NCBI RefSeq assembly: GCF_030209175.1
Contig: NZ_JARVSM010000006.1
Coordinates: forward strand, 434,001 to 498,000
Direction: 5' to 3'
DNA from: Pseudomonas sp. efr-133-TYG-5
GTDB lineage: Bacteria; Pseudomonadota; Gammaproteobacteria; Pseudomonadales; Pseudomonadaceae
Length of the DNA: 64,000 nt
Part shown: positions 45,951 to 56,157 of the stretch, in pieces
Numbering within the stretch: the first letter of the stretch is position 1
Layout of the letters: each line of letters starts with the position of its first letter
Translations under genes and position numbers: made by a program
The notes under the pieces: model-generated
Told to the model about the DNA's origin: nothing
Seen by the model: the letters and a program-made list of their open reading frames with translations, nothing else
The model's database searches: none

Positions 45951-46068
45951 TGCGCCCCTTGCTGTGACGGCAGGCACGCATGTGCCCCGCGCCAGCAAGT
46001 CCATAAGTGTCATTCACTCCTTGTCTGACCGTTTTTGAGCGGCAGGCTACAACCCGTAAGGAGCATTC

Positions 46069-46491
46069 ATGCGTCATTACGAAATCATCTTTCTGGTCCA
46101 CCCTGACCAGAGCGAGCAAGTCGGCGGCATGGTTGAGCGTTACACCAAGCTGATCGAAGAAGACGGCGGCAAAATCCACCGTCTGGAAGACTGGGGCCGT
46201 CGTCAACTGGCCTACGCAATCAACAATGTTCACAAGGCTCACTACGTGATGCTGAACGTTGAGTGCACCGGCAAGGCCCTGGCCGAGCTGGAAGACAACT
46301 TCCGCTACAACGATGCAGTGATCCGTAACCTGGTCATCCGTCGCGACGAAGCCGTTACCGGCCAATCCGAGATGCTCAAGGCTGAAGAAAACCGCAGTGA
46401 GCGCCGTGAGCGTCGCGACCGTCCTGAGCACTCCGACGCTGATGGCGTTGAGGGTGATGACAGCGACAACAGCGATAACGCTGACGAGTAA
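46069..46491 (+). CDS. rpsF: 30S ribosomal protein S6
   Basis: 140 residues: the S6 ferredoxin-like core (MRHYEIIFLVHPDQSEQ.., WGRRQLAYAI, residues 1-100), then a 40-residue charged tail rich in Arg/Glu and then Asp/Ser (EHSDADGVEGDDSDNSDNAD) ending in Glu. In pseudomonads S6 is a target of the glutamate ligase RimK, which extends this C-terminus. It starts with AAGGAG upstream and heads the rpsF-rpsR-DUF2232-rplI operon. Confidence 0.97.
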   Translation: MRHYEIIFLVHPDQSEQVGGMVERYTKLIEEDGGKIHRLEDWGRRQLAYAINNVHKAHYVMLNVECTGKALAELEDNFRYNDAVIRNLVIRRDEAVTGQSEMLKAEENRSERRERRDRPEHSDADGVEGDDSDNSDNADE

Positions 46492-46519
46492 TCCACGGAC
46501 CTTTTAAGGAGCCTATCAA

Positions 46520-46750
46520 ATGGCACGTTTCTTCCGTCGTCGTAAATTCTGCCGCTTCACCGCTGAAGACGTGAAAGAGATCGATTACAAAGATCTCAAC
46601 ACTCTGAAAGCCTACGTATCCGAGACCGGCAAAATCGTTCCAAGCCGCATCACCGGTACCAAAGCTCGTTATCAGCGTCAGCTGGCCACCGCTATCAAGC
46701 GCGCCCGCTTCCTGGCCCTGCTGGCCTACACCGACAGCCACGGCCGCTGA
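46520..46750 (+). CDS. rpsR: 30S ribosomal protein S18
   Basis: 76 residues with the basic, Cys-containing N-terminus [13 protein letters not shown] and the conserved core [18 protein letters not shown] and [14 protein letters not shown]. It partners S6 in the 30S platform. AAGGAG precedes the start, 28 bases after rpsF. Confidence 0.98.
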
Positions 46751-46786
46751 GACCGGGCAGTCGACAAGTAGCAAAGGATTGAATGC

Positions 46787-47677
46787 ATGCGTGCCTTAGC
46801 TGAATTCATCATGCGGGGGCGTGTGCAGGCCACGCTGGTTGTGGCCGGATCGGCGGCATTGCCGCTGTTGTTCTGGTTGAGTGCCGCTGCAGGTTGCCTT
46901 GTGCTCCTGCGGCGCGGTTCGGACGCCTTGAGCGTCCTGGGTCTGGGAGTGTTGTCAGCGTTGGTGAGCTGGCACTTCCTGAAGGATCCGACGGCATTGA
47001 TCGTGCTGCTCGGAGCCTGCAGTCTGGCGCTGGTTTTACGCGCCGGCCATTCCTGGAATCGCGTGCTGCTGGGCAGCGTGGTCGTGGGATTGCTGTTTGC
47101 CGTGAGTCTGGGGACTGTGTTCAGTTCCTTCACCGCGACGCTGGCGCAGACGTTTGAACAAGTCTTGCCGCTGGCGATGGGTGAGGTCTACGAGAAATTC
47201 TCGGCGGACCAGAAAGCGTTTCTCGCGGCATTGGCGGTCCCGCTGTCGATCATTTCAACGGCGGTGTCGTTGCAGGTCTTTAGCGTGCTGTGCCTGATTC
47301 TTGGGCGATATTGGCAGGCGCTGTTGTATAACCCCGGCGGTTTCGGTCGCGAGTTTCGCGCCATCCGACTGCCGAAAAGCGTTGCGCTGTCATTGCTGGC
47401 CGTCATGTGCGTAGCCCCGTTCTTCGGGATGCATGCCTTGATTCTGTGGCCGCTGTGCAGTGTGCCGCTGTTCTTCGCCGGTCTGGCCCTGGTTCACGGG
47501 TTGGTGGCGCAGAAACGGCTGGCCGGTTTCTGGCTGGTGGGGATATACGTCACGCTCGTGCCTTTCATGCACTTGCTCGGTCCGTTGCTCGTGGTTCTGG
47601 CCATTGTCGACAGCCTGATTGATTTTCGCGGTCGTCACGTGTCGAAAGACATCGATAACGCGAACGGTGAAGGTTAA
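46787..47677 (+). CDS. DUF2232 multi-pass membrane protein
   Basis: 296 residues with about eight membrane helices and no visible active-site motif. It is the uncharacterised membrane protein that sits between rpsR and rplI across Pseudomonas (PA4933 position). DUF2232 members resemble the S-component-like YybS family, but no ligand can be named. The gap of 36 bases to rpsR and 19 to rplI places it within the ribosomal operon. GC content is slightly lower and codon use less biased than the ribosomal genes, as expected for lower expression. Confidence 0.8.
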   Translation: MRALAEFIMRGRVQATLVVAGSAALPLLFWLSAAAGCLVLLRRGSDALSVLGLGVLSALVSWHFLKDPTALIVLLGACSLALVLRAGHSWNRVLLGSVVVGLLFAVSLGTVFSSFTATLAQTFEQVLPLAMGEVYEKFSADQKAFLAALAVPLSIISTAVSLQVFSVLCLILGRYWQALLYNPGGFGREFRAIRLPKSVALSLLAVMCVAPFFGMHALILWPLCSVPLFFAGLALVHGLVAQKRLAGFWLVGIYVTLVPFMHLLGPLLVVLAIVDSLIDFRGRHVSKDIDNANGEG

Positions 47678-47696
47678 AAGTTAAGAGGATTTCCAC

Positions 47697-48143
47697 ATGC
47701 AACTGATCCTTCTGGAAAAAATCGCCAACCTGGGCAACCTGGGCGACAAAGTAAACGTTAAGGCCGGTTACGGCCGTAACTACCTGCTGCCTTTCGGCAA
47801 AGCTACCGCTGCGACCGCTGCCAACCTGGCTGCGTTCGAAGAGCGTCGTGCTGAGCTGGAAAAAGCTGCCGCAGACCGTAAAGCATCGGCTGAAAGCCGT
47901 GCTGCCCAACTGGCCGAGCTGGAAGTGACCATCACTGCCACCGCTGGCGACGAAGGCAAGCTGTTCGGTTCGATCGGTACTCACGACATCGCTGACGCAC
48001 TGACCGCCTCCGGCGTTGAAGTGGCGAAAAGCGAAGTTCGTCTGCCGAACGGCACCATCCGCAACGTGGGTGAATTCGACGTGGCTGTGCACCTGCACGC
48101 CGAAGTTGAAGCCACCGTACGCGTTGTCGTGGTAGCAGCTTAA
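47697..48143 (+). CDS. rplI: 50S ribosomal protein L9
   Basis: 148 residues. The N-terminal rRNA-binding domain has MQLILLEKIANLGNLGDKV and GYGRNYLLPFGKA, then the long connecting helix rich in Ala/Glu (about 40-75) and the C-terminal domain (GSIGTHDIADAL). The highly biased codon use of a ribosomal gene is evident. AAGAGG precedes the start. Confidence 0.98.
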   Translation: MQLILLEKIANLGNLGDKVNVKAGYGRNYLLPFGKATAATAANLAAFEERRAELEKAAADRKASAESRAAQLAELEVTITATAGDEGKLFGSIGTHDIADALTASGVEVAKSEVRLPNGTIRNVGEFDVAVHLHAEVEATVRVVVVAA

Positions 48144-48188
48144 GCAACACCTGTCGGCTGGCACCCTCGGGTGCTTGCCGGTAACATC

Positions 48189-48217
48189 GGGCACGATCCT
48201 GTTTACAGGTCGTGCCC
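48189..48217 (+). terminator. Terminator of the rpsF-rplI operon
   Basis: GGGCACGA..CCTG pairs with CAGG..CGTGCCC around loop TTTA, followed by CTTTGTCTTT. Confidence 0.75.
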
Positions 48218-48263
48218 TTTGTCTTTCTGGTACTCCCGTTTTCAAACCTGACTCCAAGTGGCC

Positions 48264-49661
48264 ATGAACGAAATCTCCGCTCCCGAGCAATACGATCTGC
48301 AAACCGCCGCGCTGAAGGTGCCGCCGCATTCCATCGAGGCCGAACAGGCCGTGCTCGGTGGGCTGATGCTGGACAACAACGCCTGGGAACGCGTGCTCGA
48401 TCAAGTCTCCGACGGCGATTTCTACCGGCATGACCACCGCCTGATCTTCCGCGCGATCGCCAAACTGGCCGACCAGAACTCGCCGATCGACGTGGTGACC
48501 CTGGCCGAGCAGCTGGACAAGGAAGGGCAGACTTCCCAGGTCGGCGGCCTCGGTTACCTCGGCGAGCTGGCGAAAAACACGCCGTCCGTCGCCAACATCA
48601 AGGCCTATGCGCAGATCGTCCGTCAGCGGGCGACGTTGCGCCAGTTGATCGGCATCAGCACCGAGATCGCCGACAGCGCCTTCAACCCCGAAGGCCGTAC
48701 CGCCGAGGAAATCCTCGACGAAGCCGAACGGCAGATCTTCCAGATCGCCGAGGCGCGGCCGAAGACCGGCGGCCCGGTTGGCGTCAACGAGCTGTTGACC
48801 AAGGCCATCGACCGTATCGACACCTTGTTCAACACCGACAACGCCATCACCGGCCTGTCCACCGGCTACACCGACCTCGACGAGAAGACCAGCGGCCTGC
48901 AACCGGCCGACCTGATCATCGTCGCCGGCCGTCCGTCGATGGGTAAGACCACCTTCGCCATGAACCTGGTAGAAAACGCCGTACTGCGCAGCGACAAGGC
49001 CGTGCTGGTGTACTCCCTCGAGATGCCAGGCGAATCGCTGATCATGCGTATGCTGTCGTCGCTCGGCCGTATCGACCAGACCAAGGTGCGTTCCGGTCAG
49101 CTGGAAGACGACGACTGGCCGCGCCTGACCTCGGCGGTCAACCTGCTCAACGACCGCAAACTGTTCATCGATGACACCGCCGGCATCAGCCCGTCGGAAA
49201 TGCGCGCCCGCACCCGGCGCCTGGTGCGTGAGCACGGCGACATTGCCCTGATCATGATCGACTACCTGCAGCTGATGCAGATCCCGGGCTCCAGCGGTGA
49301 CAACCGGACCAACGAGATTTCCGAGATCTCGCGATCCCTGAAAGCCCTGGCCAAGGAATTCAACTGCCCGGTGGTGGCGCTGTCGCAGCTCAACCGCTCC
49401 CTGGAACAGCGTCCGAACAAGCGTCCGGTGAACTCCGACCTGCGGGAATCCGGAGCGATCGAGCAGGACGCCGACGTCATCATGTTCGTGTACCGGGACG
49501 AGGTGTATCACCCGGAAACCGAGCACAAGGGCATCGCCGAAATCATTATCGGCAAGCAGCGGAACGGCCCGATCGGCTTTATTCGCCTGGCGTTCATCGG
49601 TAAATACACCCGCTTCGAAAACCTCGCGCCGGGCAGTTACAACTTCGACGACGACGAATAA
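48264..49661 (+). CDS. dnaB: Replicative DNA helicase DnaB
   Basis: 465-residue hexameric 5'-3' helicase. The N-terminal domain (IEAEQAVLGGLMLDN.., about 20-120) binds primase; the RecA-like domain has Walker A GRPSMGKTT (about residues 218-226), IALIMIDYLQLM (Walker B) and the ELDADV-type end EQDADVIMFVYRDE. No intein is present. I chose ATG 48264, which matches relatives; GTG 48258 two codons upstream is possible. It lies 120 bases after rplI behind that operon's terminator. Confidence 0.97.
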   Translation: MNEISAPEQYDLQTAALKVPPHSIEAEQAVLGGLMLDNNAWERVLDQVSDGDFYRHDHRLIFRAIAKLADQNSPIDVVTLAEQLDKEGQTSQVGGLGYLGELAKNTPSVANIKAYAQIVRQRATLRQLIGISTEIADSAFNPEGRTAEEILDEAERQIFQIAEARPKTGGPVGVNELLTKAIDRIDTLFNTDNAITGLSTGYTDLDEKTSGLQPADLIIVAGRPSMGKTTFAMNLVENAVLRSDKAVLVYSLEMPGESLIMRMLSSLGRIDQTKVRSGQLEDDDWPRLTSAVNLLNDRKLFIDDTAGISPSEMRARTRRLVREHGDIALIMIDYLQLMQIPGSSGDNRTNEISEISRSLKALAKEFNCPVVALSQLNRSLEQRPNKRPVNSDLRESGAIEQDADVIMFVYRDEVYHPETEHKGIAEIIIGKQRNGPIGFIRLAFIGKYTRFENLAPGSYNFDDDE

Positions 49662-49687
49662 TTTTCGCCTCGTTCGCGCTGATGCCG

Positions 49688-49749
49688 TCGCCAGCAGGCT
49701 CGCTGCCACTGTGGAATGGGTTCCTGTGTGGCAGCGAGCCTGCTGGCGA
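49688..49749. repeat. REPIN, variant with GCTGCCAC arms
   Basis: TCGCCAGCAGGCTCGCTGCC.. at 49688-49709 and its inverse at 49728-49749, between dnaB and ygiQ. Confidence 0.85.
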
Positions 49750-49800
49750 ATAGGCGTGGCGTAATTTCCGACCACAGCCGTCGGAATTGGTCAAAATTTG

Positions 49801-49809
49801 TGCTATATT
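49801..49809 (+). promoter_or_regulatory. Extended -10 promoter of ygiQ
   Basis: TGCTATATT (TGn plus TATATT) stands 44 bases before the ygiQ ATG; no clear -35 is seen. Confidence 0.5.
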
Positions 49810-49852
49810 CCGCGCCCGCGAAATTCACTGAAAGCCAACACCGGTTATCGAC

Positions 49853-52156
<2,304 letters not shown>

Positions 52157-52161
52157 ACAAA

Positions 52162-52189
52162 AAAACGCCAACCTTCGGGTTGGCGTTTT
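52162..52189 (+). terminator. Terminator of ygiQ with UUCG tetraloop
   Basis: AAAACGCCAACC pairs perfectly over 12 bases with GGTTGGCGTTTT around TTCG. Confidence 0.93.
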
Positions 52190-52230
52190 GCATTTCAGGC
52201 CTTGGAAAATGTGTTGCAGCTGCTGGCCGC

Positions 52231-52254
52231 TTCGCGAGCAGGCTCGCTCCCACA
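52231..52254. repeat. Single REP sequence
   Basis: TTCGCGAGCAGGCTCGCTCC then CACA, unpaired, 42 bases after the ygiQ terminator. It opens a gene-free stretch (52190-52799) made almost entirely of repeats. Confidence 0.8.
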
Positions 52255-52280
52255 GGAGGCCGCGTGCTGGCGTCACTGGC

Positions 52281-52516
52281 CTCATCGCTGGCAAGCCAGC
52301 TCCCACAGATTTATCGATCGTCCACAAAACTCTGGCCACTGGCATCTTTGTGGGAGCTGGCAAGCCAGCTCCACAGGTTTATCGATCGTTCACAAAGCTC
52401 TGGCCACTGGGGATCCTTTGTGGGAGCTGGCAAGCCAGCTGCCGCAGGTTTATCGATCGTTCACAAAACTCTGGCCGCTGGGGATCCTTGTGGGAGCTGG
52501 CTTGCCAGCGAAGGGG
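52281..52516. repeat. Tandem array of 68-71-base units containing REP cores
   Basis: Three units start with TTTATCGATCG at 52310, 52378 and 52449 (periods 68 and 71). Each continues CACAAA(A/G)CTCTGGCC, then a TTTGTGGGAGCTGGC-type REP core, TGGCAAGCCAGCT. A partial core precedes the first unit at 52281-52309, and the last core is inverted (GGCTTGCCAGCGAAGG). Units differ by about 10-15 percent. Confidence 0.9.
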
Positions 52517-52525
52517 AACTCACTT

Positions 52526-52627
52526 GATCGTTCCCACGCTCTGCGTGGGAATGCCTCTAGGGACGCTCCGCGTCCAGTGACGCAGAGCGTCACGGCCTGC
52601 GTTTCCACGCAAGAGCGCGGGAACGCT
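52526..52627. repeat. Three-hairpin dispersed repeat
   Basis: Adjacent perfect hairpins TTCCCACGC/GCGTGGGAA (52531-52551), GGACGC/GCGTCC (52561-52575) and GACGC/GCGTC (52579-52591), closed by an imperfect right arm ending CGGGAACGCT. This resembles the GTTCCCACGCTC repeat spread through fluorescent pseudomonads. The remaining 52628-52799 shows no gene or clear signal except the ribosome site of the next gene. Confidence 0.75.
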
Positions 52628-52799
52628 CATGCATCAGGCCACTCTCGCAACATTTGCGTGCAACTGTGGCAAACCATTTCCCCGCATCGCTCGATTTTGG
52701 TGCTGTACTGCCGTAAGCATTCCGGGAAAGCGCCCGAGCCCCTGCATGGCATAAGTCTTGCGCGCTTTCGAATACGCTTAGGCTCGCAGGAGGCACGCC

Positions 52800-55700
52800 G
52801 TGTCGATTCATGTCGCATTGCATCACGTCACGCATTACCGCTACGACCGCGCTGTCGAACTCGGCCCGCAGATCGTGCGGTTGCGCCCGGCTGCCCACAG
52901 CCGCACGCGGATTCTCTCGTATGCGCTAAAAGTCTCGCCCGAGCAGCACTTCATCAACTGGCAGCAAGACCCCCAGGGCAACTACCTGGCGCGGCTGGTG
53001 TTCCCCGAGAAAACCACCGAGCTGCGCATCGAGGTCGACCTGCTGGCCGAGATGGCCGTGTTCAACCCGTTCGACTTCTTTCTCGAGCCCTACGCCGAGC
53101 ACATCCCCTTCAGCTACGCCGCCGATGAGCGCAAGGAGCTGGCGCCGTATCTGGAAACCCTGCCGCTGACCCCGAAATTCCAGGCCTATCTGGACGGCAT
53201 CGACCGCACGCCGCTGCCGGCGGTGGATTTCCTCGTCGCGCTCAACCAGCGCCTCAGCGAAGACATCAATTACCTGATCCGCATGGAGCCGGGCGTGCAG
53301 ACCCCGGAGCACACCCTCGAACACGCCTCCGGCTCGTGTCGCGACTCGGCGTGGTTATTGGTGCAACTGCTGCGCAACCTGGGCCTGGCCGCGCGTTTTG
53401 TCTCCGGCTACCTGATTCAACTGACCGCCGACGTGAAGAGCCTCGACGGGCCGTCCGGCACTGAAGTGGATTTCACCGATCTGCACGCCTGGTGCGAGGT
53501 GTACCTGCCCGGTGCCGGCTGGATCGGCCTCGACGCCACGTCCGGGCTGTTCGCCGGTGAAGGGCATATCCCGCTGGCCTGTAGTCCCGATCCTTCCTCG
53601 GCGGCACCGATCAGCGGCCTGGTGGAACCGTGCGCGTGCCAGTTCAGCCACGAAATGTCGGTGGAGCGAATCTGGGAAGCGCCCCGCGTCACCAAGCCTT
53701 ACACCGAAGAGCAATGGCTGGCGATTCAGGCCCTCGGTCGGCAGATCGATGCGGATCTGCTCGCGGGCGACGTGCGCCTGACCATGGGCGGCGAGCCGAC
53801 GTTCGTCTCCATCGATGATCCGGACGGCGCCGAATGGAACACCGCGGCGCTGGGCCCGGACAAACGCCGGCTCTCGGCCGAACTGTTCCAGCGCCTGCGC
53901 AGGCACTACGCGCCGAAAGGCCTGGTGCATTTCGGTCAGGGCAAATGGTATCCGGGCGAGCAACTGCCGCGCTGGTCGCTTAACTGTTACTGGCGTCGCG
54001 ACGGTGTGCCGATCTGGCACAACAATGCGCTGATCGCCGACGAGCAGCAGGACTACGGCGCCGACGGCGCGCTGGCCGGGCGCTTCCTGGCGAGCGTCGC
54101 CGAGCGCCTGAAACTGCCGGCGCGGTTTGTCTTTCCGGCCTACGAGGACACTTTCTATTACCTCTGGCGCGAGGGCGCGCTGCCGAGCAACGTCAGCGCC
54201 GAGGATTCGCGACTGCAAGAACCGCTGGAGCGCGCCCGGCTGCGCAAGGTGTTCAGCCAGGGTCTGGACAAGGTCATCGGCCAGGTGCTGCCGCTGGCGC
54301 GCACCGCCAAGGGCGATCAGTGGCAGAGCGGGCGCTGGTACCTGCGCGACGAACATTGCCGCCTGGTGCCCGGCGATTCGCCGCTGGGCTATCGCTTGCC
54401 GCTGGCTTCGCAGCCATGGGTGAAGGCGGCCGAGTATCCGTTTATCCATCCCACCGATCCGAATCAGGAGTTCCCCGACCTGCCCGACAGCGCGCAGCAC
54501 CATGACGCGCCGGCCGCGGCCGACGAGCGCGCCCCGAAGATCGACGAATCGGCCGACTGGCTGACCCGCACCGCGCTGTGCGCCGAGGCGCGCGAGGGGC
54601 GCCTGTACCTGTTCATGCCACCGCTGGAGCGGGTCGAGGATTATCTGCAACTGGTGGCGGCAATCGAAGCCAGCGCCGAGGAGTTGCATTGCCCGGTGCT
54701 CCTGGAGGGCTACGAGCCGCCGAGCGATCCACGCCTGAGCAACTTGCGCATCACCCCCGACCCTGGCGTGATCGAGGTCAACGTACAGCCGTCGGCGAGC
54801 TGGGACGAGTTGGTCGAACGCACCGAATTCCTTTACGAGCAGGCGCGGCAGACGCGCCTGACCACCGAGAAATTCATGATCGACGGCCGCCACACCGGTA
54901 CCGGTGGCGGCAACCATTTCGTGCTTGGCGGTGCCACGCCGGCGGACTCGCCGTTCCTGCGCCGCCCGGATCTGCTGCGCAGCCTGATCAGCTACTGGCA
55001 CAACCATCCGTCGCTGTCCTACCTGTTTTCCGGTCTGTTTATCGGCCCGACGTCGCAGGCGCCGCGCGTGGACGAGGCGCGCAACGACGCCTTGTACGAA
55101 CTGGAAATCGCCTTCGCGCAGATGCCTGCGCCCGGCGAAGAGTGCCCGCCCTGGCTGGTCGACCGGCTGTTGCGCAACCTGCTGATCGACGTCACGGGCA
55201 ACACCCATCGCGCCGAATTCTGTATCGACAAGTTGTATTCGCCGGACGGCGCCACCGGGCGCCTCGGCCTGCTCGAACTGCGGGCGTTCGAGATGCCGCC
55301 GCATGCACGCATGAGCCTTGCCCAGCAATTGTTGCTGCGGGCGCTGGTGGCGCGCTTCTGGCGCGAGCCCTACGCGCCGGCGAAACTGGCGCGCTGGGGC
55401 ACCGAGCTGCACGACCGCTTCCTGTTGCCGCACTTCATCGAGCAGGATTTTGCCGACGTCATCGTCGAGTTGAACAATGCCGGCTATCCGCTGCGCGCCG
55501 ACTGGTTCGCCGCGCACCTGGAATTCCGTTTTCCCAAGGTCGGCGATTACGCGGTCAACGGCATCGAACTGGAGCTGCGTCAGGCCCTCGAACCCTGGCA
55601 TGTGCTGGGCGAAGAGGGCGCGGCCGGCGGCACCGTACGCTATGTCGACTCATCGCTGGAGCGCTTGCAGGTCAAGCTCAGTGGCTTGCCGGCGCAGCGT

Positions 55701-56069
55701 TATCTGCTGACCTGCAACGGCATCCCCGTGCCGCTGCAACCGACCGGGCGCGTCGGCGAGTTTGTCGCCGGCGTGCGCTTCCGGGCGTGGCAGCCGGCCA
55801 ATTGCCTGCACCCGACCATCGCGGTGCAGGCGCCACTGGTGTTCGACCTGCTCGACACCTGGATGCAACGCTCGCTGGGCGGCTGCCAGTACCACGTGGC
55901 GCACCCGGGCGGGCGCAATTACGAGACGCTGCCCGTCAACGCCAACGAAGCGGAGAGTCGGCGCATGGCGCGGTTTTTCCGCATCGGACATACGCCGGGG
56001 AAACTGCCTGTGCCGACGCTGACAATCTCCGACGAGTTGCCGATGACGCTCGATTTGCGACGTTTCTAA
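52800..56069 (+). CDS. Transglutaminase-DUF2126 fusion protein
   Basis: 1089 residues, starting at GTG 52800 after CAGGAGGCA. The N-terminal part is a bacterial transglutaminase/papain-like protease: a beta-rich N-domain (1-150), then the catalytic triad Cys180 (GSCRDSAW), His229 (DLHAWCEV) and Asp245 (GLDATSG). From about residue 310 to the end runs DUF2126 (LTMGGEPTFVS, FGQGKWYPGEQLPRW, GRHTGTGGGNHFVLGGAT, HRAEFCIDKLYSP), suggested to be a circularly permuted glutamine-synthetase-like ligase. No signal peptide. It is first gene of a three-gene cluster; its substrate is unknown. Confidence 0.88.
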   Translation: MSIHVALHHVTHYRYDRAVELGPQIVRLRPAAHSRTRILSYALKVSPEQHFINWQQDPQGNYLARLVFPEKTTELRIEVDLLAEMAVFNPFDFFLEPYAEHIPFSYAADERKELAPYLETLPLTPKFQAYLDGIDRTPLPAVDFLVALNQRLSEDINYLIRMEPGVQTPEHTLEHASGSCRDSAWLLVQLLRNLGLAARFVSGYLIQLTADVKSLDGPSGTEVDFTDLHAWCEVYLPGAGWIGLDATSGLFAGEGHIPLACSPDPSSAAPISGLVEPCACQFSHEMSVERIWEAPRVTKPYTEEQWLAIQALGRQIDADLLAGDVRLTMGGEPTFVSIDDPDGAEWNTAALGPDKRRLSAELFQRLRRHYAPKGLVHFGQGKWYPGEQLPRWSLNCYWRRDGVPIWHNNALIADEQQDYGADGALAGRFLASVAERLKLPARFVFPAYEDTFYYLWREGALPSNVSAEDSRLQEPLERARLRKVFSQGLDKVIGQVLPLARTAKGDQWQSGRWYLRDEHCRLVPGDSPLGYRLPLASQPWVKAAEYPFIHPTDPNQEFPDLPDSAQHHDAPAAADERAPKIDESADWLTRTALCAEAREGRLYLFMPPLERVEDYLQLVAAIEASAEELHCPVLLEGYEPPSDPRLSNLRITPDPGVIEVNVQPSASWDELVERTEFLYEQARQTRLTTEKFMIDGRHTGTGGGNHFVLGGATPADSPFLRRPDLLRSLISYWHNHPSLSYLFSGLFIGPTSQAPRVDEARNDALYELEIAFAQMPAPGEECPPWLVDRLLRNLLIDVTGNTHRAEFCIDKLYSPDGATGRLGLLELRAFEMPPHARMSLAQQLLLRALVARFWREPYAPAKLARWGTELHDRFLLPHFIEQDFADVIVELNNAGYPLRADWFAAHLEFRFPKVGDYAVNGIELELRQALEPWHVLGEEGAAGGTVRYVDSSLERLQVKLSGLPAQRYLLTCNGIPVPLQPTGRVGEFVAGVRFRAWQPANCLHPTIAVQAPLVFDLLDTWMQRSLGGCQYHVAHPGGRNYETLPVNANEAESRRMARFFRIGHTPGKLPVPTLTISDELPMTLDLRRF

Positions 56070-56157
56070 GTCCTGCACGACATGCGGATTTTTCGTATAT
56101 CCGCACGTCATGTGCCTGCGTTAGTCTGACCGTTCCCTGCTGGCTGCCGAGCTTTCC

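Noticed and set aside
52281..52516. CRISPR array
   Set aside because: Repeats are 68-71 bases, imperfect, without unique spacers, and contain REP cores. No cas gene is present.
53355..55601. 748-residue minus-strand frame opposite the DUF2126 gene
   Set aside because: Antisense shadow; composition is Arg/Gln/Ala-rich without domains.
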